Of a stretch of 64,000 nucleotides of DNA, positions 1-12,504 are shown in pieces. The notes beneath the pieces were generated by a model that ran no database searches, was not told the origin of the DNA, and saw nothing but the letters and a program-made list of their open reading frames with translations. The stretch covers positions 1 through 64,000 of the forward strand of contig JACYXH010000126.1 of NCBI GenBank assembly GCA_026745465.1, written 5' to 3'. Each line of letters begins with the position of its first letter. Within the stretch, counting starts at the first letter, position 1. The stretch is from Lota lota. Its lineage: Eukaryota; Chordata; Actinopteri; Gadiformes; Lotidae. A program made the translations under genes and the position numbers.

Positions 1-940
1 TTGATTAGGTACATGTAGTCAATGTCCAATACTACACGCCACCTAGGTGGCTCCCATACTCCACCTAGGTGACTTTCCTCGGGCTCCTCCAAACCAATGG
101 ACACAGGGTGGTGATGTTGAAAGTCCAGTTTATTGTAAAAATTGCAGTAAATGAGGCATGCAGATGATGCTCCATTCTGCCATGCCGGAGAGCTCTCCCT
201 GAGTGTGTGTGGTGATGGCTGGTTTAACCTGTGCACACTGATTGCTCAATGTGCAACAGGTGTGCAGCCCCACCCAGCCCCAGAGTCCAATCAGTCTGAC
301 TCGGGCCAGGTGAGGCTGCTTAAACCAGCCACCATCCACACACACTCCCACAGTAAGTTAAGTGAACGTTGACCAGATTGGACCCATGTTAACGTTGTAC
401 AGTGTCTGGGCCCATTGTACGTCCTTTGGGGGTACCAGATATTGGGGAAACACCGTGTTTTCCAAAAAGGTGGAGTGGGGTAATTGCTCTAAATTGAGTC
501 AAACAGCCTTTAACACGGCGATGAAGATCTCCCCGAGACCCTCTGCTTCATCGCAGAGAGAGCGACTTCATTATCAACAAACCTGATTCGACTTCTGGAA
601 CTGCAACGATGATTTTGCACATGAGCTCAAAAACTTGAGTTCCAGGTGGAATCGTTTGGTAATGCTCCCATTGCAGGATCTAACGCTCAATTCTGATTCT
701 TTGCATAAATCAGATGTGGTGGAACTCACACCCGTACCAGCAGTTAAAGATGCTGCATGTGAGATTAAAGAGCTGTCATTTTGGGTAAAATTCTACACCC
801 ATAGGTCAGGTGAGAATATCTGCGTCTGCCTCTAAGTAAGCCTTTCTTTATAATTAGCATAACACTCCTTCCTATCCCAAGGCAGTGATGAGGAAGGGGA
901 GTGTTTGCATGTTCATATAAATATTTGGAAACTCTCCTGT
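1..940. other. Spacer without recognised gene
   Basis: I see no coding exon here; open frames are short and lack domain features. The only structure is an imperfect inverted repeat at about 201-226 and 320-350 (see findings). Confidence 0.5.
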
Positions 941-949
941 AGGTCTTCA

Positions 950-950
950 A

Positions 951-996
<46 letters not shown>
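950..996. repeat. (GT)n microsatellite
   Basis: Nearly uninterrupted GT dinucleotides. A shorter GT tract lies at about 1340-1362. The surrounding AT-rich DNA (about 1,000-2,280) shows no gene. Confidence 0.9.
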
Positions 997-1001
<5 letters not shown>

Positions 1002-2294
1002 TGTGTGTTGCATCAATGTAGACATGATTAATCTGTACGTGTGTGTGTGTCTTTCTGAATACCTTCCTATAACGTGTGTAAGAAAATCATGTTTTATAGA
1101 AACATAAACCATTATAAATGATTACAATACATATACTATACTGTTCACTGTCTGTTTTCTCCTCAACACCTTTTAAAACCTTTAATGATATAGCATCAAC
1201 AGTTGCATTCATGTCGAAATGTTTAAAGGATCCATTTTGATAACACAGTAATAATAATATTTCTTTAAGTTTAAGTTGATGAATACTGAATAACATGTTA
1301 CAATGTTTGTACACTTTACTGATTTGAATAAAGACAAAGTGTGTGTGTGTGTGTGTGTGTGTTGCATCAATATGGACAAAAAAACGAGGATCACAACGAT
1401 ATTAATAAATAAATAAATAAATAAAAGTTTAACCACCAACACAGCAGTCCGTTACACAGCTAGGGTTTCATTCAACTCTAGCTAGTAACGTGGAGAATGA
1501 AGTTATAGGCCTACATGAATCATTTAAACGTATTGAGAAAATTAATTTGATTTGATTTGATGTAAGGTCCGTTTTGAAACACTAGAAAAAGGTGCACCGT
1601 AGCATCATCTGCTGGTTAGATGACGTCAGTGCAACTGGCTGACCTGACAAACATGAACCGTACGTCATCACCATTGATTTATGTGTTGAGACGGTCTTGG
1701 CAGTTTTAAATCACCTTGAAGGTCATTTCATGTCCCTCTCATACGAGTGATCCTCTCAAATATAGAGTAGGACTACACTACATAACACAATATTGACTCC
1801 ACAATGTTCAAAACAATTTCACATGAGTAACAGTAGTCATCAGATAATGACTTGAGGAAGAGTAAGAAAGTATCTAGTGAAATTACTACTCAAGTACTGA
1901 GTTATTTCATACCAAATATTTTATTGTTGTAAGAAGCAGAGCAAGATGAACATAAATAGACAAGTATTACATTGTATATGCTTGTCTAATATACATTAAC
2001 AACACATAAAATAGCATGTATCCCTTCAAATGAAACACTCAAAATATATAATAACATATTGAAATTGAAATTTCAAAGATTGAAATAAGACATTCAATCT
2101 TTACAAAATAACATGAATGAAGGCAAATACAGACACAACAAATCTCTCTCTCTCTCACACTTGAGTAAGAGTGAAAAGTATGTTACAATAAAACGACTCT
2201 TAAAAGTAATATATTCAAAAAGTTACTGAAGTACATGAAAGAGTAAATATAACCTCTGCGTGTATTTATATGTTTGTAACAAATTAGTTTTAGT

Positions 2295-3160
2295 CTGTGT
2301 GTGTACTGTGTGCGTGTACTGTATGTGTACTGTGTGTGTGTACTGTGTGTGTGTGTACTATGCGTGTGTGTGTGCGCGTGCATACTATGCGTGTATATGT
2401 ACTATGCGTGTGTGTGTGTGTACTATGTGTGTGTGTGTAGTATGCGTTTGTGTGTGTGTACTGTGTGTGTGTACTATGCGTGTGTGTGTGTGTGTGTACT
2501 ATGCGTTTGTATGTGAGTGTATGTGTGTAAATGTACAATGTGTGTGTGTGCACTATGTGTGTGTGTGTGTGGGTACTATGCGTGTGTGTGTGCGTGTGCG
2601 TACTATGCGTGTATATGTACTATGCGTGTGTGTGTGTACTATGCGTTTGTGTGTGTGTGTACTGTGTGTGTGTGCTATGCGTTTGTGTGTGTGTGTATGT
2701 GTGTATATGTACAATGTGTGTGTGCACTATGTGTGTGTGTGTGTACTATGCGTTTGTGTGTACTGTGGGTGTGTACTATGCATGTGTGTGTGTGTGTGCT
2801 ATGAGTTTGTGTGTGTGTGTGTACTATGCGTTTGTGTGTGTGTGTACTATGCGTTTGTGTGTGTACTGTGTGTGTGTGCTATGCGTTAATGTGTGAGTGT
2901 ATGTGTTTATATGTACAATGTGTGTGTGTGCACTGTGTGTGTATGTGTGTACTATGCGTGTGTGTTTGCGTGTGCGTACTATGCTTGTATATGTACTATG
3001 CGTGTGTGTGTGTGTACTATGTGTGTGTGTGTGTGTGTGTGTGTACTGTGTGTGTGTGCTATGCATTTGTGTGTGTGTGTGTATGTGTGTATATGTACAA
3101 TGTGTGTGTGCACTATGTGTGTGTGTGTACTATGCGTTTGTGTGTGTATGCATGTCCGCC
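2295..3160. repeat. GT-rich compound array with TACTATGCG interruptions
   Basis: About 860 bp of GT dinucleotides broken at short, irregular spacing by words such as TACTATGCGT, TACTGTGTG and TGTACAATG. Larger blocks recur, for example the stretch around GTATATGTACTATGCG. Open frames across it on both strands (Cys/Val/Tyr-rich or His/Thr-rich) are low complexity and not genes. The array begins just past the stop codon of the T1 B30.2 exon. Confidence 0.9.
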
Positions 3161-3184
3161 CGCCCTCCCGCGTGTTCTTTTTTT

Positions 3185-3745
3185 CTACAACCGACACAGA
3201 GACAATGAGGCACCAACCCCCCAATACAACCATAACCCAGGGAGGAGGTCCTCCTGCGTGAAGGTGGCCTGGAAGGTGTGGATGTGTGTCAGTGTGTCTG
3301 AGGACCCTCCTACATCTGGGGACACTCTGTAGAAGGACAGAGTGCCAGCAGGCCGGTCCAGATACACTCCTACTCTGTTAGAGCCAGCGGGGGGGAGACG
3401 TATGACTGTTCTACTACCGTTGTACCAGGCATAGTAACCATAATCATCATGACAATAAAGACTCCAGGACTTGTTGTTCCATCTAAGCCCGCTGTCATTA
3501 CCCCCCTCCTCTCCTTGTGATTCCTCTGTATGTCACTCCTATATCAACACCTCCTTCCCACTCTACCTCCCAGTAACAGCGGCCAGTCAGAGCCTCTCTA
3601 CACAACACCTGGTCCCAGTAGTCAAATCTCTCTGGGTGATCAGGATACGACTGCTCCTCTCTAACCCGCGTCACCTTTCTGTTGTCCTCAGACAGAGAGA
3701 GTTCTCTGTGGGCTGTGTTTGGGTCCAGCGTGAGTTCACAGGCAT
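3185..3745 (-). other. B30.2 (PRY-SPRY) terminal exon of T1, NLR-type
   Basis: The acceptor is CCGTCAG before the exon and the last codons are SLCRL then stop. Its nearest relatives in the window are the NLR terminal exon at 31774-32333 and the T3 terminal exon at 46246-46910. The TRIM-type SPRY of T4 is clearly different. The frame is open on both sides of the one-base insertion near 3503. Confidence 0.85.
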
Positions 3746-3785
3746 CTGACGGGAGAACAAGACATGATTAGCTGCTGAACCATTC

Positions 3786-3786
<1 letters not shown>

Positions 3787-3837
<51 letters not shown>

Positions 3838-3838
3838 C
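3787..3838. repeat. (CAT/ATC)n trinucleotide microsatellite in T1 intron
   Basis: About 17 repeats between the coiled-coil exon and the B30.2 exon of T1. A shorter ATG/GAT version sits at the equivalent place before the NLR B30.2 exon (about 31707-31738), and a 4-repeat version before the T3 exon. Confidence 0.9.
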
Positions 3839-5161
3839 TAGTACTGTTGTCTTGCATACTTCTTCTTATTCCTGTCCTTTTTCATGTGCAACCTACTCAA
3901 CAAATATTACCATAGAAAGACAAATAAACCATCTAAAAAGTTGGTGTGTGTTGTGATGAATCAAACGGATAAGACACTTACATTTCTTTAGAGTTGATTT
4001 CAGGACAGGCAGATTCTTCATCTCCATGTTCAGTGTCTCCTCCAGCTGATCCAGGGATCTCCTCAAGGTCCCCCTTCGTATGACGGAGGACGGACCTCCA
4101 CCGTTGTCCAGTCCCTGGTGGGTGGAGGATTCTTCAGGGATCTGAAGGTCTGGAGGAAGTGGAGGTGGTCTTCAGTCTGTGAGAGCTGCTTCACCTCAGA
4201 GATTATATTGGTCATATCTTCTATTTCCTGCTCCAGCTTTTTGATGAGGTCTTTAGATTCTTTCTTTGTGGATTTCAGTTTCTCTTTAACCGTTTGGTTG
4301 AACTCATCCTGCCCCTTTTCATTAGAACGCTTCAGAGCAGTGAAGACCTGCACACCATTGGCTATCTCTCTTTCTGCGTCTGCTTTGCTGCGGTCCGCTG
4401 TGTCTTTAATCTCCTTAATCTTTAGTTGTCTCTCCTGGATCATCTGATGAACTTCAGCCTCTATCTTCCCCAGCTGGGCCCTCTTCACTTCATATTCCTC
4501 CTTTAGAGGTAAAACAGGATGGGACTTGTGGTCTATCTCTGTGCAGAACAGACACACACACACACCTTTTCAGTCTGGCAGAAGAGCTCCAGAAGTCGGT
4601 CGTGTTTCTTACACATCCTGTCTTCCAGACGGTCCATAGCCTCGACCAGCCGATGTCTCTTCAGGCCTGCGACTCTCTGATGTGGCTCCAGGTGGGTTTG
4701 GCAGTAAGAGGTAAAACACACTAGGCAGGACTTCACAGCCTTCAGCTGGGTCCCAGTACAGACGTCACAGGGAACTTCTCCTGGTTCAACACAAGGCTGC
4801 TCTTTTCCTTTTTTTGACCTTCTAAACTGATCAACCATCTCTGATACTAAGGTATTGACCTGTACATCAGGTCTTGTCTGGAACAGCTTGTTGCAAACAG
4901 GACATTTGTACTGGACTTGGCCATCCCAGCATGTTGTAATACAGGTTCTACAGAAGTTGTGTCCACATGGTGTGGTGACTGGGCTGCTGAACACATCCAG
5001 ACAGATGGGACATGAAAAGTTCTCCTCAGACCAGGAAGTAGCAGAGGCCATTCCTAGACACAGACGACAAGGTTTATGTATTGAGCAATTCCATTCTTTT
5101 TTTATCTCTATAAAGACAAGAGTGGTTTTAACTTCTGTCCAAGTTGTGTTGTTTTACTCAC

Positions 5162-5290
5162 CTTTTTGTGTTTTCTCTCTGTCAGACAATATTTTCCAAA
5201 ATGCATAAATGTTTTCTCCTGCAAGAGAGAACTGCTTCCACGTCGGGTGGCTTTGCATTCTGTGAAGCTTAAGTTTTGTTTCCTGAACAA
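5162..5290 (-). other. Non-coding first exon of T1 (putative)
   Basis: A GTGAGTAAAAC donor at 5161 is followed by a short intron ending in CTGTGTCTAG directly before the coding exon. The exon matches the 5' exon of T4 (about 58930-59047), including CGTGGAAGCAGTTCTCTC. The start is uncertain because no cap site can be read. Upstream, 5300-5345 contains two copies of a CTGGCTCCGC word also repeated in front of T4. Confidence 0.6.
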
Positions 5291-5344
5291 CACGTCCTCT
5301 CCTCTCCTCCCCTAACTCCTGGCTCCGCCCCTAAATCCTGGCTC

Positions 5345-7050
<1,706 letters not shown>

Positions 7051-7139
7051 CAATCAGAGACATCACTGCATCACTGTGTGGAACATATCAAGTGGGTTCA
7101 GAGGTCAAATCAAAGTGCAGAGCATCTGCGGAGGACAGG

Positions 7140-7630
7140 TGTGTCACATCAGCGCTTAGTCAGCAGGTGACCGGGCCCGGACGCCACTCGTCAGCGTAGC
7201 GTCACTACCCCTCCGAGGGGTTGGTCCAGCTTCTCGTTCCGGGTAGCTGCGCTCCAACGTCCGTTCCCCAGGGCGGCTCCGGTTCTAGGGAGGAGGAGGG
7301 AAACGGTCCTCTACCCGCGAGCATCCTCTCCCCCAGGCTGTTGGGTGTTCGTGGCGTTAGGCTGCGTTCTCCGCTCTGCGACACGACACACACACGCAGC
7401 CCGTTTACACGTTTGGCGGACAAACCTTAAAACAAGTCACCCCGAGTCCCGTGTCTGCTGGCGTTCCTCCTCCTCCTCCTCCTCCGTCGCAGGTGTTTCC
7501 CACGGCGCTGAGCGGGGCCAGTGCTAATGCGCTCCCGGGGGCCAGCTGGGGGAGAGCGGCGGTCTGCTCCGTCTACCAGCGCTCCCCTGGGCCGTCTGGG
7601 CCTCTGCGCTGGAGCCGGGCTGACACAATG
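7140..7630. other. CpG-rich segment of unknown role
   Basis: Markedly GC- and CpG-rich compared with its surroundings. It could be a CpG island or promoter of an unrecognised transcript. I see no convincing exon in it; open frames are short and proline/serine/arginine-rich. Confidence 0.35.
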
Positions 7631-7705
7631 TCTTGAAACACATCTCTAGTGGGACTGCTGATGTCTTCTGTGTCTCTCTCCATTTCTGTCTGACCAAAGA
7701 CATCC

Positions 7706-7708
<3 letters not shown>

Positions 7709-7800
<92 letters not shown>

Positions 7801-7822
7801 AGAGAGAGAGAGAGATTAACTT
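7709..7822. repeat. (GA)n microsatellite
   Basis: About 114 bp of GA with two GAGC interruptions. It is followed by the TCATCGATGT-containing repeat (about 7830-7890) that recurs at 8395-8470 and, inverted, at 61295-61350. Confidence 0.95.
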
Positions 7823-7929
7823 TAATTCATCGTTTGGATGGAAGACTCAGGCCTAATGCTGTTGACAGAGACACACATCGATGACAGTCAGCTTCCCTGT
7901 AGGAGAGAGAGAGACAGAGAGAGAGAGAC

Positions 7930-8150
7930 AGAGACAGAGAGATTATTCAGTACAATACAGATTGAGAGAGAGAGAGATTATTCAGTGCAATACCGATTGA
8001 GAGAGAGATTATTCAGTGCAATACAGATTGAGAGAGAGAGAGAGATTATTTAATACAACACAGATTGAGAGAGAGAGAGAATATTCAGTACAATACAGAT
8101 TGAGAGAGAGAGTGATTATTCAGTATAATACAGATTGAGAATATAGCTAT
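7930..8150. repeat. Minisatellite, unit about 30-35 bp
   Basis: Six or so tandem copies of a unit made of ATTATTCAGTACAATACAG followed by a GA run of varying length. Confidence 0.85.
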
Positions 8151-8159
8151 TCTACTAAA

Positions 8160-8780
8160 TACATATTGTAGATAATGCTCCTTTTCCAATGAATATGTCC
8201 TATTCTACTTTTGTACATTTGAATTGAAATCAAAAAAGTTTAGAAAGTTTTTATTATGTTATCAAAATGAAAACTTCACATTGTCAATATTTTCTACTTC
8301 CTGTAGTCGTTTGCAATTTGATATCATTAAACGTATAAAAAGCACGAACAAGAGGAGAGGGGACAGAGAGATGGAGAGAGAAATGAACTTTAACTGAACA
8401 TTTAGATTGGAAGACACAGGCCCAATGCTGTTGACACAGAGACATCGATGACAGTCAGCTTTGCTGTAGGAGAGAGGGAGGGAGAGAGAGGGGAGGATAG
8501 AGTGAGAGAGATAAAGGGAAGGTGGGAGAGCGAGAGAGGGGGAGGGAGGGAGGGAGAGAGAGAATCGCGAGAGTCAGGATTGCGGGAACGAAGATACTAC
8601 CGGGTGGAGAGTAACAACAAACTGGCGCCGGCTGCTAGGAAGCGCGGTGGAGAAATAGGGAGCATAGATTGGTGATTGCTGGCAGTGTGTGTAAACAGAA
8701 GCACGTGGAGAAGTGGCAGCCGGCGGCCGCTAGGTGGTGGCAGTGGGCGGAGTGACACAGGCCGATACACAGTGTAGGAA
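8160..8780. repeat. Dispersed block shared with 38.4 kb and, inverted, with 61.0-61.5 kb
   Basis: Contains TCCTTTTCCAATGAATATGT, the ATCGATGACAGTCAGCTT word and a CpG-rich stretch with TAGGAAGCGCGGTGGAGAAA. The same pieces occur inverted beyond the 3' end of T4 (about 61060-61495) and in part at 38440-38520. It is probably the flank of another, lost TRIM copy. Confidence 0.55.
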
Positions 8781-8859
8781 CTCGCCCCCGTTTGCATGCA
8801 AACAGTGCACACACTAGCAGCAGAGGTGTGTGTGTGTGTGTCTGTGTGTGTGTGTGTGT

Positions 8860-9235
8860 CACTTTTTTTTTACTTTTGTTTCCTGAACCAGACTTCCTGT
8901 CCTCCCCTAACCACGGATGTTTCATAACAACCTGTGGCTCCCAACTTTAAACACAGATTAGCGTCTGGTTTGCATGAACACTCGTATTTGAGCACTTTGT
9001 GTGAGTCTATGTGTCCTCGTATATAACTAGAATCAATAGGATGGATGACAGTTACCATCACTTTGGAAAAGGCTCTCTGGTGATGGAACATTCCGACCAC
9101 CCCCACGGCTAGCGAAGTGGTTCTGCCTTCTCATTATGGTTCCTGTAACAAACACACACACACACACACACACGTCGGTGGTCTTATCTTGTCAAGAGGA
9201 AACCACTAACATTTCCCCCACAGCGTCTAACATTG
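8860..9235 (-). repeat. Duplicated block resembling a TRIM upstream region
   Basis: Carries TTTCCTGAACCAGACTTCCT and, further on, TGGTTCTGCC, CTTGTCAAGAGGAAACCAC and ACAGCGTCTAACAT. The same order is found at 44500-44705. The first word also lies at the T1 5' exon. No coding exon follows. Confidence 0.5.
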
Positions 9236-9371
9236 TGTTGTTTGACTCATCATGGCCGCTCTGACTGCTGCAGTGACTTAATGCTTCACTCTGTTTCTAT
9301 TGGTTGATGCCCGGGCCTTGGAAGACAAGTTACTTTTTCAACAAATTAGCGTTGATTTTGTATTTATTTAA

Positions 9372-9374
<3 letters not shown>

Positions 9375-9441
<67 letters not shown>
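9375..9441. repeat. (CA)n microsatellite
   Basis: About 33 uninterrupted CA repeats. Confidence 0.97.
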
Positions 9442-9444
<3 letters not shown>

Positions 9445-9609
9445 CGGTGTAATGAAACAAGAAATTACTCTGATTTGAACTAGATTTGAACTCTGGAGAC
9501 ATTATATACACGCTTTGCACATCCGGTCATGACAAAACCCGCATCAATAAACAGGATGTAGAAGCGTTTCACTGATTCTAAAGGTGAACTGCATGTGATT
9601 GACGCGTTT

Positions 9610-9800
9610 CAGCGTGTAGAACAAACGCAGCAGCGTTTTAGTGGAGCAGTGAACATGCAGCAGCGAGTCGGCCTGCCGACGGAGAATCCTTCTCAGCAGC
9701 TCCAGTGGGTGTGTGCGTAATCCCTGCCCGTTTCTATTGGTCCGCAGTTAGGGCTCCGCAGTAAAGCATATAAAAGCACGGAGCCAAAGACACACTCAGC
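9610..9800 (+). promoter_or_regulatory. Promoter-like repeat (CCAAT-type and TATA boxes)
   Basis: CTATTGGTCCGC (an inverted CCAAT) lies about 35 bp before CATATAAAAGCACGG, a good TATA box. The 190-bp block recurs inverted at about 33650-33840. A CpG-rich stretch follows (9820-9960), but no gene can be assigned. It may be an LTR or promoter fragment of a mobile element. Confidence 0.4.
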
Positions 9801-9824
9801 GGCCCAAGGCACAAGCCCATAAGG

Positions 9825-10005
9825 CGAAGCCTAGACGGCGTGGCCTACATGAAATATAACAGATGTGTTTATTGCCGTTACACTCGCTGCAGGAACGCGC
9901 CCCGGCGTGCACGCGCACAGTGCACACACGAGCAGCAGAGCTATGAGAGCAGCAGACAGCGGATTCAGTCAGAGTAGGAAGTAGAGGCGCAAGCAGCGCT
10001 GCGTG
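9825..10005. repeat. Dispersed CpG-rich block, inverted copy at 54.95-55.2 kb
   Basis: Shares GCGCACAGTGCACACACGAG, AGCAGACAGCGGATTCAGTC and GTAGAGGCGCAAGCAGCGCT with the complement of 54940-55080. Both copies are bordered by G- or C-homopolymers and GT/CA tracts. Confidence 0.6.
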
Positions 10006-10127
10006 TTTGTGTGTGTGTGTGTGTGTGTGTGTGGCTATGATTGCGCGCGTCTGTGTGTGTGTGTGGGGGGGGGGGGGGGGGGGTGTCTGCGCGCGTCTGT
10101 GTGTGTGTGACTGTGACTGCGCGCGTC

Positions 10128-10158
<31 letters not shown>

Positions 10159-10182
10159 TTGTGTGCGGCTGTGTCTGCGCGC

Positions 10183-10257
<75 letters not shown>

Positions 10258-10285
10258 CGGCTGTGTCTGCGCGTGTCTGTGAGCG
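10005..10285. repeat. GT-rich array with a poly-G run
   Basis: GT tracts separated by GCGCGTCTGTGTG words, including an uninterrupted stretch at about 10182-10253 and a poly-G run of about 18 at 10066-10083. Not coding. Confidence 0.93.
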
Positions 10286-10419
10286 TGTTGACTTTCTTTG
10301 AAAACACGTGACAATTGACGACAGCCTCAAACCGGGCCAGCCCCCGATTGGCTAGCACAGAAAGGAGGCGGTTCCTGTGTGTTAACCGAGGCTGTGATTG
10401 GCTGTCTGGACTCCCCACT

Positions 10420-10990
10420 GCGCCATAGTCCTGTCTCTTCCTCATTTAAAGTTAGGTCTTTCTTAGCGAGTAGCCCTTAACACAGTCTTTCTCTAGATCG
10501 TCTTTTAATCACTTTTACCTGATTTCCTTGATTTAGGAACACTTTAACCTCCTTCTTCCCTTGCGTTTATACTTTTATAACTTTATACCGTATGGGGCAG
10601 AACACATTTTAATCACGGAATTGATAAGGTAGGCCTACAGTTTATATTGTCTTTAGGTTACTGGTATATAATAATGATCTCATCTTGGTAAATGTGTCCG
10701 TATAACGGACTATCAATTAAAGACAGTTTACATTAGAGAAATACAACGTTAGTTAATGTTTCACTGTTGTGCTTTTCTGACCGATGTGGTAAATTGAACA
10801 TTGCGTTCAGTATTCAAGTGATTAATTTGTCTTGATGCTACTCAAAATGAAAAGAAGGACATGACAGAAATCCTCTGAATGTCCTTATATTTAAATCACA
10901 AGTTAAATATTTGTGTGTTGCGCAGAAGACTGGGGTTGGGCCCGTTTTTAAATCCTAAAGTAATAATAAGGAAATGCTAAAATAATTATT
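10420..10990. repeat. Direct duplication, copy A (copy B 13.40-13.95 kb)
   Basis: Both copies contain CTTCCTCATTT, TTTAGGAACACTT, CCGTATGGGG, GCAGAACACATTTTAATCA, GTTACTGGTATAT and AAAGACAGTTTAC in the same order. Copy B lies just upstream of the NLR start exon, so the block may hold its upstream or promoter region. No coding exon is seen. Confidence 0.7.
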
Positions 10991-12500
10991 CTAGTAAATT
11001 CTCAAGTAAGGACAAACAGAACAAACAGTAATAACAGTATAAACAGTATAAATTATAAAGTGGCCCAGTGACAGTACAATTCACAGTATATAAAGTGTGT
11101 ATATGTTAAGGTTGAGTAGTTAGTTAATGTTTCAGTCAAAGTTAAACATTGTCTGCTTAATGCATTTTTTCCACAATCACACACTGTGGTATTGTTGTCA
11201 ATTGGTGGACTGTATGTTTATTGTCAATGATTTCCATTGTGCCCATCCACGTCACATCTTTATGTTAACTCATATATGTGGTAGAGGCATTTCCTTTGGT
11301 TATACTTTACTCAAGATTGTTTTTGTCACAACTACCTCAAGCCAGTGATCATTGGTAGACAATTTCATCTCTTAAACACATGTGGTTTATTATGTCTGCT
11401 TTTATCGGTTTATTAATAAGGTAACGAGTGGATTTTAATCACAGAGTATCTCACTGCCTTACATGTGATATAACTAAATTTTAAGCGGTCAATTCTTTAT
11501 GATGCTATCTATGAAGGAGGATAATTGTATATACAATTAGTGGGGAACTGGGGTGGGGGACACAGGGGAAGTGCCTACTTTCCAGGCCTAATGCATAGGG
11601 TGTTGTGTTTGGCCAGTGCATGTAGGAGGAATCCACACATTTTGGGAATGTAACCTGAAGCCTGATCCTAAACGGGAGTTCTTTGCAAACCAACTCAGGT
11701 TTTGTTGTTACTTGCTACAAGTGATAGTAAAGTCTTTCTCTTTCAAACTTCGGCTTTCTCGACCTCTCTTAGTTTGTTTAAGTGTTGTGTTTATCCACGA
11801 CAATAACTGTGTATCATTTTTCGTACAGTAGTGACACATATTGGTATACAACTTAACCTACCTCGCTTAGCGTTGTTAATAAAGTAGGCAATATTCTTTA
11901 CTTTCTGGCGGCATATTACTTAATAAATATTGGCTGGGAAAAAGAACATGTGTCTGTATCAAATGGTTACCGCATTAAACAACTGAATAAAAAATAAGTG
12001 TGTGTGTGTGTCTGTGTGGCTTGACAGTCAGTTAAATGAATACCAAGGAAACACTGCTACCAGAAAGTTTCACATAAAGAAATAATAATCTGAAGCTATG
12101 TTTAACACATGAACCCTTCTGTTCTTGTGTCATCAGGTGTGGTGAACTGGAACACATTTTCAGAGGGGTGTGGAAGGACCTACCGCATTCCTCTCTGTAA
12201 ATGATCTTGCAGGATACTGCAGTATTAACTGTTTTTATGTGGCTGGATGCACTTTTGAACCTTTTCAACTCTTGGCTCAAGGTAATGTTTTGCCACCTTT
12301 TTTAATATTTAATGTTTTGCCCCCCTGGTTTGAGCAGTTTTTGCTCAAACAGTTTGAACTACTGTTATTTGGCAGTCGTGTTCTCCAGACTTTGAAGCTA
12401 CTTAAAGTTTAAATAAGCTCAAGGAGTTGAAAGGCTCTTTCCAAGACAATGAAGCAAAAACACTTTTCACAATTGGTTTAACTTGAATCAGTTCTTCGTG
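10990..12500. other. AT-rich spacer, no gene recognised
   Basis: Short open frames only, no domain content, no tRNA. A weak GT tract occurs at 11997-12012. Confidence 0.4.
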
Positions 12501-12504
12501 TCAC

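Larger units (their letters stand above)
3185..5053 (-). pseudogene. TRIM copy T1: RING/B-box/coiled-coil exon plus NLR-type B30.2 exon, three frameshifts
   Basis: Bloodthirsty/TRIM39-like E3 ubiquitin ligase family, cytosolic immune regulators. The large exon (5053-3982) starts at ATG 5051, two bases after an AG acceptor. It encodes a C3HC4 RING (CPICLDVF, PCGHNFCRTC, KCPVC), a B-box 1 with the CDVC motif, B-box 2 and a coiled coil. It ends at a GTAAGTG donor at 3981. The last exon (3745-3185) encodes PRY-SPRY with [13 protein letters not shown] and stop at 3185. Three lesions are visible against T4 and T3: a seventh GT repeat in B-box 2 (4552-4565), two extra G near 4072, and one extra G in a homopolymer near 3503 that brings a stop into frame. 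Homopolymer and GT errors could be assembly faults, but three together favour a pseudogene. Confidence 0.85.

Noticed and set aside
2260-3332. Cys/Val-rich and His/Thr-rich open frames
   Set aside because: Simple GT/CA array with all frames low complexity.
4118-4447. Plus-strand frames opposite TRIM and NLR exons
   Set aside because: Shadows of the coiled-coil and NACHT coding strands without independent features.
4552-4565. GT tract as a splice donor (CAG|GTGTGT) that would remove the frameshift
   Set aside because: In T4 the tract is read through and encodes part of B-box 2, and no suitable acceptor directly downstream restores frame in T1 or T3. RNA could still overturn this.
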